DNA from: Flavobacteriales bacterium
GTDB taxonomy: Bacteria > Bacteroidota > Bacteroidia > Flavobacteriales_D > Crocinitomicaceae
Direction: 5' to 3'
NCBI GenBank assembly: GCA_947458985.1
Contig: CANHBA010000015.1
Location: 1 to 20,263, forward strand
DNA length: 20,263 bases
The position numbers and the translations under genes are program-made. Below, piece by piece: positions 14,798 through 20,263 of the stretch (position 1 is the stretch's first letter; each line of letters starts with the position of its first letter). Under the pieces are notes generated by a model, which was given only the letters and a program-made list of their open reading frames with translations, was not told the DNA's origin and ran no database searches.

Positions 14798-17188
14798 ATG
14801 AAGCGATTGATTCAAAACATCTTCGGAATTGCATTAACAGGAATGTTGGTGCTTTCTTCGTGTTCAAAAGAGCGCTCTTCAGCTACCGGTTGGGAATTCA
14901 ACAACTATAAAAACGGTGGTTTTGAAAAATTTGACGCTCGCGAGCAAGAAACCGGACCCGGTCTTGTCATGATTGAAGGCGGTACCTTTACAATGGGCCG
15001 CACCGAACAAGACGTTATGGCTGACTGGAATGCACGTGCTGCCCGCGTAACTGTTTCATCTTTTTACATAGACCGCACTGAGGTTACTAACTTCCATTGG
15101 TTAGAATACATGTACTGGATGCGCCGCGTTTATTACAAAACCTATCCGCATGTCTACAAAAAATGTTTGCCAGATACTCTTGCTTGGAGAACAGCACTCA
15201 GCTACAAAGAAAAATATGTCAATTATTACCTACGTCACCCATCTTACCGAGACTACCCTGTAGTTGGTGTTTCTTGGTTGCAAGCCAATGACTTCTGCAA
15301 ATGGCGTACTGACCGTGTCAACGAATCAATTTTAGTTCGTGAAGGTATCCTTAAATGGCACTTTGCCGAAGAAGGTAGCGCCGACGTAGGTGCTGCTAAC
15401 CGTTCAGATTACGACAAAAAATACGCTTCTGTTCCACAAAACATGTTCTCTACTGAAAACTACCTCAATGGCAACTATACCATTGAATCCGAAGGTGGTT
15501 ACGTACTCAACAAAGACAGCAAGCCAAAAGCGCCAACAGACAAAAACAAACGTGCGAAGCCACGCGATCCATATCAACTCGAAAACTACGATCCAATCTA
15601 TGCCGACATGGACAACGGCCGTTTAGGTACCCGTCCTGTCAAAATGGAAGATGGCATCCTTCTTCCTGCTTATCGTTTGCCAACTGAAGCAGAATGGGAA
15701 TTCGCAGCACTTGGTTTGATTGGTAACCTAGATCCAAATTCAGAAAACATCAATGACCGCCGTATCTACCCTTGGGATGGCCACTATGTACGTCAAGAAG
15801 AAGAGCAATTTGCAGGTGCAATTCAAGCCAACTTCATGCGTGGCAAAGGTGACAACATGGGTGTTGCTGGTCGCTTAAACGACGGTGCTGATGTCTCAGA
15901 TCGCGTAGATTCATTCTGGCCAAACGACTACGGTCTTTACCACATGGCAGGTAACGTTTCTGAGTGGGTAATGGATGTCTATCGTCCACTTACTTCTGAG
16001 GTAGCCGATGGTTTCATGCCATTCCGCGGTAACAAATTCCAAACACAACTTCTTGTTCCGAACGGTCTATATGACAAACCGGTTAAAGCCAACGAAAACA
16101 TCTATGACGTTCACGGCATGAAAGAATTCGTCAACGAATTTGCTCGTGTACGCTATTTAGCTCACGCCAACAAGAAATACAGCCAAGATGCAAGCTCGAA
16201 TTTCCAATCCAACATGGTGGACAAATCAGCTACAAAAGACACCAGCAAAGGTTCTACTGACACCTCTGCAGGCGCGCAAAATGCACCAAAACCAGGCGCT
16301 GTAAACAACAATCCAATGAATTCGCGCATTTACGCTAAACAAGACCCGCGTAAATACCAATTCAATGCCCCATCTAACTACTACATCTCTAACAACTCAC
16401 AATTCACGTCGCAAGAGCGCATGCAGTTTGAGTTTTTGGATACCCTCAACATGATGCTAGACACCGCTATTGCTTTGCACAATCAAGGTCGCACTATTGC
16501 TGCTTCTGCTTATATCGAGCGCGTACTTTTCAACAAAGACTTGCCTGCAGAAATTCAAGAAGGTGCCAAAAAGCAAGATTTACTTGAGTTAATGGCTCTT
16601 GCATTTGATTACGAAGCTCCAGCTGAATATCTTGGAATTGACACCGCTCTTTTTAGTTCTGAATACCTTGAGCGCAAATTCTTGTCATACAGCACAGATC
16701 CAACCATTACTACCTGGATCATGACACTCCGCAATGGTCTAAGTGAATTCATCACAACTACCAAAGGTAGCCAACGTTGGAGAGACGTCACCGTAGAAGA
16801 AAACGCTGGACGCTTGAACTACCGCAAAGACGACTACATCGATTACCTCGATGGTGATCTTGAATCATCTATCTATTACAACAATACCCAACGCAAAGAG
16901 GAAATCAACAGCGGTATACGAGATCCTAAACTCGTGATGTACCAAAGTGAACACGAAAATAACAACCTCGGTAACGAATCTATCAACGCTGGTAAATCAG
17001 GTTGGCCAACTACACTTGTATCAGACAAGAGTCGCGTATACAAAGGTGGTTCATGGGCAGACCGCGCATATTGGTTAGCCGTTGGCAACCGACGTTTCCT
17101 AGACGAAGACAAATCTTCAGCAACCATTGGATTCAGATGCGCAATGGACCGCATCGGCAGTTCTCGCCGACCAGACATCAAAGAATAA
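14798..17188 (+). CDS. gldJ: Gliding-motility / type IX secretion lipoprotein GldJ, with large internal insertion
   Basis: 796 residues. A lipoprotein signal ends in the lipobox LSSC (Cys22). The rest is a sulfatase-modifying-factor (FGE-like) fold as in GldJ and its paralogue GldK/PorK: IEGGTFTMGRTEQDV (59-73), FYIDRTEVTNFHWLEY (89-104), YRLPTEAEWEFAA (292-304), HMAGNVSEWVMDVYRP (382-397), then VYKGGSWADRAYW (747-759) and IGFRCAMDR (777-785). GldJ is an outer-membrane lipoprotein needed for gliding and for stability of GldK in Flavobacterium johnsoniae. The known protein there is about 560 residues; this one carries about 240 extra residues inserted after RGNKFQTQL (411-419) and before the GldJ-typical RLNYRKDDYIDYLDGD (672-687). 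It favours GGT and CGT codons, as highly expressed genes do. PorU/porV neighbours and murF downstream match known gldJ context. Confidence 0.93.
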   Translation: MKRLIQNIFGIALTGMLVLSSCSKERSSATGWEFNNYKNGGFEKFDAREQETGPGLVMIEGGTFTMGRTEQDVMADWNARAARVTVSSFYIDRTEVTNFHWLEYMYWMRRVYYKTYPHVYKKCLPDTLAWRTALSYKEKYVNYYLRHPSYRDYPVVGVSWLQANDFCKWRTDRVNESILVREGILKWHFAEEGSADVGAANRSDYDKKYASVPQNMFSTENYLNGNYTIESEGGYVLNKDSKPKAPTDKNKRAKPRDPYQLENYDPIYADMDNGRLGTRPVKMEDGILLPAYRLPTEAEWEFAALGLIGNLDPNSENINDRRIYPWDGHYVRQEEEQFAGAIQANFMRGKGDNMGVAGRLNDGADVSDRVDSFWPNDYGLYHMAGNVSEWVMDVYRPLTSEVADGFMPFRGNKFQTQLLVPNGLYDKPVKANENIYDVHGMKEFVNEFARVRYLAHANKKYSQDASSNFQSNMVDKSATKDTSKGSTDTSAGAQNAPKPGAVNNNPMNSRIYAKQDPRKYQFNAPSNYYISNNSQFTSQERMQFEFLDTLNMMLDTAIALHNQGRTIAASAYIERVLFNKDLPAEIQEGAKKQDLLELMALAFDYEAPAEYLGIDTALFSSEYLERKFLSYSTDPTITTWIMTLRNGLSEFITTTKGSQRWRDVTVEENAGRLNYRKDDYIDYLDGDLESSIYYNNTQRKEEINSGIRDPKLVMYQSEHENNNLGNESINAGKSGWPTTLVSDKSRVYKGGSWADRAYWLAVGNRRFLDEDKSSATIGFRCAMDRIGSSRRPDIKE
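16058..16792 (+). other. Lineage-specific insertion within gldJ (codons about 421-665)
   Basis: This in-frame stretch separates two parts of the GldJ fold. It begins with a GLYDKPVK..MKEFVNEFARVRYL helix-like part (423-454), then a low-complexity Ser/Thr/Lys/Asn/Pro linker (about 459-508). A likely alpha-helical region follows (about 535-660), with segments such as FEFLDTLNMMLDTAIALHNQ and AASAYIERVLF. No recognised domain. Boundaries are estimated from memory of Flavobacterium GldJ and could shift by about 15 residues. Codon use matches the flanks, so I see no sign of recent transfer. Confidence 0.6.
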
Positions 17189-17206
17189 TTATCTTAGATA
17201 TTCCTT

Positions 17207-17236
17207 AAAAGCCCGAAGTTTTCGGGCTTTTTTTTT
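17207..17236 (+). terminator. Strong intrinsic terminator after gldJ
   Basis: An 11-bp stem (AAAAGCCCGAA with TTCGGGCTTTT) around a 3-base loop GTT, followed by a run of nine T. It lies 18 bases after the gldJ stop and ends 13 bases before the murF ATG, so it should separate the two transcripts. Confidence 0.93.
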
Positions 17237-17237
17237 G

Positions 17238-17245
17238 CAACTTTG
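17238..17245 (+). promoter_or_regulatory. Near-consensus -7 element for murF (CAACTTTG)
   Basis: One mismatch to TAnnTTTG, beginning one base after the gldJ terminator T-run and leaving 4 bases before the murF ATG. Any -33 box would have to lie inside the terminator hairpin, and no TTG is found there. If used, the transcript would be leaderless or nearly so. Confidence 0.4.
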
Positions 17246-17249
17246 TTAT

Positions 17250-18524
17250 ATGGAAAAATGGCTTGCGCTTTTTGACACCTGCAACGTTGTCAGTACTGAT
17301 AGCAGACAAATACAAAAAGGATGTCTATATATTGCACTCAAAGGCGAAAACTTTGACGGCAATCTTTTCGCCGAAAAGGCTATTGCTGAAGGCGCTCGTT
17401 ACGCAATAGTAGACAACCCTCAATTTGCCAATGAAGAAAACATATTCTTTGTTCCGAATGGATTACTTTTCTTGCAACAATTGGCACATGCGCACCGCAA
17501 GCGCTTTAACATCCCTATCCTTGGCATTACAGGTAGCAATGGCAAAACAAGCACCAAAGAGCTGGTCAATGCCGTATTACAAACCAAGTTTAATGTGTTG
17601 TGTACCCAAGGAAATCTAAATAACCATATTGGTGTGCCGCTCACACTGCTCCAACTTCACGCGCAGCATGAACTCGCTATTATCGAAATGGGGGCTAACA
17701 AACCTCTGGACATCGATGAACTTTGCAGCATTGCCGCCCCTACCCTTGGCCTCATTACCAATATTGGCAAAGCACACCTCGAAGGATTCATCAATTTTGA
17801 AGGTGTACTTCAAACAAAATCAGAACTCTACGATCACGTTGCATCCCATGAAGGAGGATTATTTGTGAATGCCGAAGACCCTATTCTATTGGCAGCAGCT
17901 CAAAAAAGAAAATCGCAAATCTTTACTTATGGCGAGCAAAATGGCGAATTGCGTGGGCAACTTGCTTATCTGGACCCGTATGTGCATTTCTCTTGGACAT
18001 ATCAAGCATATGTGAGTCCGGTCATTGATACACAAATGGTTGGAAAATATAACTTCTTTAATTTTCTTGCCGCTTTGCGCATTGGACTACATTTTGAGAT
18101 CGAACCCAGCCTACTGAACAATGCAATTGCCGGCTACAAACCAACTAATAAGCGTTCACAGGTTGAAAAAACCGCCCATAATACGGTCATTGTAGACTGT
18201 TATAATGCAAACCCATCTAGTATGCAAAGTGCACTAAGCTCCTTTGTCGAAATGGATCACCCGGATAAATTAGTTATTCTTGGTGATATGCTAGAACTCG
18301 GGGCTGATGGCCCTGTAGAACATCAGAAAATCATAGATTTTGTTCGTGAAAACAAACTAAAGATCCTGACAGTTGGTCCAATTTTTCAAGATATCAATGA
18401 AAACGGTTACGCGCATGTCGAAGATCTAAAGGAACTGCTAGCTAAAGACCGAATCCAAAACAAACTGATACTTTTAAAAGGATCTAGAGGAATTGCCTTG
18501 GAAAAGTTGATGGATTGCCTTTAA
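17250..18524 (+). CDS. murF: UDP-MurNAc-tripeptide--D-alanyl-D-alanine ligase
   Basis: 424 residues. MurF adds D-Ala-D-Ala to UDP-MurNAc-tripeptide, the last cytoplasmic step of peptidoglycan precursor synthesis. Visible features: the N-terminal STDSRQIQKGCLYIALKGENFDG segment (residues 15 onward), typical of MurE/MurF N-domains; the ATP loop GITGSNGKTSTKE (92-104); NNHIGVPLTLL and EMGANKPLDIDEL, which favour MurF over MurE; ITNIGKAHLEGF; and DCYNANPSSM (late domain). The length is near the family norm. The ATG at 17250 gives a standard N-terminus; the frame is open upstream to 17127, but that part runs through gldJ and its terminator. Its stop is one base from the convergent prfB stop. Confidence 0.97.
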   Translation: MEKWLALFDTCNVVSTDSRQIQKGCLYIALKGENFDGNLFAEKAIAEGARYAIVDNPQFANEENIFFVPNGLLFLQQLAHAHRKRFNIPILGITGSNGKTSTKELVNAVLQTKFNVLCTQGNLNNHIGVPLTLLQLHAQHELAIIEMGANKPLDIDELCSIAAPTLGLITNIGKAHLEGFINFEGVLQTKSELYDHVASHEGGLFVNAEDPILLAAAQKRKSQIFTYGEQNGELRGQLAYLDPYVHFSWTYQAYVSPVIDTQMVGKYNFFNFLAALRIGLHFEIEPSLLNNAIAGYKPTNKRSQVEKTAHNTVIVDCYNANPSSMQSALSSFVEMDHPDKLVILGDMLELGADGPVEHQKIIDFVRENKLKILTVGPIFQDINENGYAHVEDLKELLAKDRIQNKLILLKGSRGIALEKLMDCL

Positions 18525-18525
18525 A

Positions 18526-19608
18526 CTAGGACCCATATTGCATTAAAAATGCCTTTAAGAACGGATCTAAGGCGCCATCCATGACTGCATCCACATCGCC
18601 TGTTTCGGTACCTGTTCTGACATCCTTGACGAGTTTGTATGGATGCATCACATAATTGCGAATTTGACTACCCCACTCAATTTTCTTTTTACCGGCTTCG
18701 ATTTCACTGCGCTTTTCCATGCGCTCGCGCAATTCCAACTCGTATAATTGAGAACGCAATAGTTGTAATGCTTTTTCTTTGTTGGCTAATTGTGAACGCG
18801 ATTCGGAGTTTTCGATGATGATTCCCGATGGTGCGTGACGCAAACGAACAGCTGTTTCTACCTTATTGACGTTTTGTCCACCCGCACCACCCGAACGGAA
18901 GGTCTCCCAGGAGATGTCGGCCGGGTTGATATTGATTTCAATTTGGTCGTCGACTAGTGGGTAGACGTAAACAGATACAAAACTGGTATGGCGCTTGGCA
19001 TTGGAGTCGAATGGGGAGATACGCACCAAGCGGTGGACGCCGTTTTCACCTTTGAGGTAACCAAAAGCAAATTCACCTTCGAACTCTAACGTTACGGTCT
19101 TTACCCCGGCAACATCGCCTTCTTGAAAGTTCAGCTCCGTGATTTTATAGCCGTGTTTTTGCCCCCACATGAGGTACATGCGCATGAGCATACTTGCCCA
19201 GTCGCAGCTCTCGGTACCACCTGCGCCAGCTGTAATTTGCAATACCGCTGATAAACCATCTTCCTCATTGGAAAGCATATTCTTGAGCTCTAGTTCTTCG
19301 ATTTCATCAAGTAAGGTCGCATATTGTGCATTGAGTTCTGACTCTTCGGCCATGCCTTCGCGTACAAATTCCGTTAATACATCGAGGTCGGCAACAGCGG
19401 TTGCGGTTCGGTCGAAGGTATCGACCCAATATTTGAGACCGCGAATATGTTTCATTTTTTCTTCGGCCTTTTTGGGGTCGTCCCAGAAGGTAGGATCTTG
19501 GGTTTTGAGCTCCTCTTCTTTGAGTTGCATTCGTTTTTCGTCTATTTTGAGAAACGATTGGATCGTCGAAAGTCGGTTTTGTAAGGCTTTGTACTGTTCG
19601 GTAGTCAT
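18526..19608 (-). CDS. prfB: Peptide chain release factor 2, without the programmed frameshift
   Basis: 360 residues, full-length RF2. It recognises UGA and UAA and triggers peptide release. The SPF anticodon-like tripeptide (198-200) identifies RF2 rather than RF1. The catalytic GGQ is at 243-245 (RSGGAGGQNVNKVE), and WGSQIRNYVMHPYKLVKD is the usual C-terminal segment. Most bacterial prfB genes contain an in-frame UGA and a +1 slip near codon 25; here residues 18-25 (SFLKIDEK) are encoded without interruption (CTC AAA ATA GAC), so RF2 autoregulation by frameshifting is absent. The start ATG lies only 4 bases after a perfect -7 box. prfB is divergent from gcvH and convergent with murF. Confidence 0.97.
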   Translation of the reverse strand: MTTEQYKALQNRLSTIQSFLKIDEKRMQLKEEELKTQDPTFWDDPKKAEEKMKHIRGLKYWVDTFDRTATAVADLDVLTEFVREGMAEESELNAQYATLLDEIEELELKNMLSNEEDGLSAVLQITAGAGGTESCDWASMLMRMYLMWGQKHGYKITELNFQEGDVAGVKTVTLEFEGEFAFGYLKGENGVHRLVRISPFDSNAKRHTSFVSVYVYPLVDDQIEININPADISWETFRSGGAGGQNVNKVETAVRLRHAPSGIIIENSESRSQLANKEKALQLLRSQLYELELRERMEKRSEIEAGKKKIEWGSQIRNYVMHPYKLVKDVRTGTETGDVDAVMDGALDPFLKAFLMQYGS

Positions 19609-19612
19609 GTGG

Positions 19613-19620
19613 CAAAGTTA
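19613..19620 (-). promoter_or_regulatory. Candidate -7 element for prfB (TAACTTTG on the minus strand)
   Basis: A perfect TAnnTTTG on the minus strand, with 4 bases (CCAC) between its last G and the prfB ATG, so the predicted mRNA starts at or next to the AUG. No TTG at -33 spacing is seen. Confidence 0.6.
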
Positions 19621-19676
19621 AGCATTCTCCGAAGGAAAGAAAAGGAAAGGGGCTGCGATGATTCAGTCAAAATGTG

Positions 19677-19684
19677 TACATTTG
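19677..19684 (+). promoter_or_regulatory. Candidate -7 element for gcvH (TACATTTG)
   Basis: A perfect TAnnTTTG, 17 bases before the gcvH ATG. It lies divergently from the prfB box in a 93-base intergenic region. No convincing -33 TTG. Confidence 0.58.
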
Positions 19685-19701
19685 TGACAAATCAATGAAA
19701 C

Positions 19702-20079
19702 ATGAATATTCCAGCTGAACTCAAGTACACCAAAGATCACGAATGGGTAAAACTCGAAGGTGACATCGCCACAATTGGCATCACTGAATTTGCACAAAGC
19801 GAACTCGGAGACATCGTTTATGTAGAAGTAGAAACCGTAGGTGAAACTATGGCTCAAGAAGAAGTTTTTGGTAGCGTAGAAGCTGTTAAAACTGTTTCTG
19901 ACCTCTTCTTGCCAATGAGCGGAGAAATCATCGAATTCAACGAGGCTCTTGAGGCAAACCCTGAAGTAGTGAACAACGACCCTTACGGTGCAGGCTGGAT
20001 GGTCAAAGTACGCGTTTCAGATGCAAGTGAGTTTGAGGCGCTTTTAGACGCTGCTGCTTACGCTCAAGAAGTTCACTAG
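19702..20079 (+). CDS. gcvH: Glycine cleavage system H protein
   Basis: 125 residues, typical for GcvH. This lipoyl carrier shuttles the aminomethyl group between the P, T and L proteins of the glycine cleavage complex. The lipoylated lysine is Lys63 in FGSVEAVKTVSDL. Other family landmarks are KYTKDHEWV (8-16), IGITEFAQSELGDIVYVEV (25-43), PMSGEIIEFNEAL (71-83) and NDPYGAGWMVKV (97-108). It starts at the ATG at 19702; an out-of-frame ATG lies 7 bases upstream and is not used. It is alone on its transcript, with a terminator after it. gcvP, gcvT and lpd are not in the window, which is common in Bacteroidota. Confidence 0.98.
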   Translation: MNIPAELKYTKDHEWVKLEGDIATIGITEFAQSELGDIVYVEVETVGETMAQEEVFGSVEAVKTVSDLFLPMSGEIIEFNEALEANPEVVNNDPYGAGWMVKVRVSDASEFEALLDAAAYAQEVH

Positions 20080-20128
20080 GTAACGCACCTTTTTAAATTG
20101 ATAGGATTTTTAAATCCAAAATCACTCT

Positions 20129-20154
20129 AAACCGCCCAAAAGGCGGTTTTTTTT
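20129..20154 (+). terminator. Intrinsic terminator after gcvH
   Basis: An 8-bp stem (AAACCGCC with GGCGGTTT) around the loop CAAAA, then a run of eight T that overlaps the stem's 3' side. It begins 50 bases after the gcvH stop. The opposite-strand gene ends within its T-run, but that strand has only a three-T tract after the hairpin, so it should act mainly for gcvH. Confidence 0.88.
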
Positions 20155-20263
20155 ATGGCCAAAATTCTCGTTGGACCTCCAATTGGTGTTCAAGTTGGTC
20201 ATTGAGTTGATAGAAGAGATCTCGATGGAGCTTTGCTTCTAGGTCGTCAATAGAAACTCTGAA
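20153..20263 (-). CDS. C-terminal end of an unidentified gene (truncated by the window edge)
   Basis: An open minus-strand frame of 36 codons enters from the right edge and stops with TAA at 20153-20155. The visible residues are hydrophilic and look helical, with SIDDLEAKLHRDLF, then a Gln/Glu/Leu-rich part, ending VQREFWP. Nothing in it is diagnostic, and I do not assign a function. Support is the uninterrupted frame, the convergent layout with gcvH and the stop placed exactly at the gcvH terminator. A 111-base open frame can occur by chance, so confidence is modest. Confidence 0.45.
   Translation of the reverse strand, partial: FRVSIDDLEAKLHRDLFYQLNDQLEHQLEVQREFWP

Noticed and set aside
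17127..17249. Longer murF start at 17127
   Set aside because: The upstream frame crosses the end of gldJ and the terminator hairpin, so it is chance openness.
19169..19621. A 150-codon plus-strand frame opposite prfB
   Set aside because: The product is Ser-rich low complexity, the usual mirror of an acidic, leucine-rich gene; prfB is certain on the other strand.
20103..20116. Small hairpin GGATTT-TT-AAATCC after gcvH
   Set aside because: It is weak, AT-rich and has no T-run of its own; the real terminator is at 20129-20154.
1..20263. Mobile elements, CRISPR arrays, tRNA or rRNA genes
   Set aside because: I found no transposase or integrase motifs, spaced repeats, cloverleaf sequences or rRNA-like stretches.

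Overview
The window is a gene-dense piece of chromosome from a member of the Bacteroidota, most likely the order Flavobacteriales. The evidence is a type IX secretion (T9SS) and gliding cluster (porU, porV, a porP/sprF homologue, gldJ), Bacteroidota-type -7 promoter elements (TAnnTTTG) just upstream of start codons, few Shine-Dalgarno sequences, and a Tgt without the usual zinc cysteines. I see no tRNA, rRNA, CRISPR, insertion sequence or phage gene, and no gene-free stretch longer than about 100 bases.

Layout. 2-2460 (+): the 3' part of folC, then pyrR and pyrB with a 20-base overlap, then a STAS-domain protein coupled by a GTGA overlap to ribonuclease Z (to 3425). 3376-5586 (-): tgt followed by an LptF/LptG-family permease; the permease 3' end overlaps the rnz 3' end by 50 bases on the opposite strand. 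5657-8018 (+): a tightly overlapping run of a membrane glycosyltransferase, an ECF sigma factor and rsmG. 8037-13643 (-): porU, porV and ispF, with the porV stop codon directly abutting the ispF start. 13744-17188 (+): a PorP/SprF-family gene and gldJ, ending in a strong intrinsic terminator. 17250-18524 (+): murF. 18526-19608 (-): prfB. 19702-20079 (+): gcvH with its terminator. 20153-20263 (-): the tail of an unidentified gene.

How the genes work together. PorU (C25-type sortase) and PorV (outer-membrane shuttle) process and anchor T9SS cargo. GldJ is an outer-membrane lipoprotein that supports the GldK/GldN part of the machine and gliding. The PorP/SprF protein is an outer-membrane beta-barrel expected to be tied to the same machine. 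The porV-porU-gldJ order is known from gliding flavobacteria; the extra porP/sprF gene beside gldJ mirrors the porP-porK(gldK) arrangement. The remaining genes are housekeeping: pyrimidine and folate metabolism, queuosine tRNA modification, LPS export, rRNA methylation, isoprenoid synthesis, peptidoglycan synthesis, translation termination and glycine cleavage.

I do not see a wholly new system. The points most worth checking are a GldJ with about 240 extra residues inside its sulfatase-modifying-factor-like domain, the porP/sprF-gldJ pairing, repeated TAnnTTTG boxes so close to start codons that several mRNAs should be leaderless or nearly so, a prfB without the programmed frameshift, and convergent gene pairs with almost no space or overlapping 3' ends.
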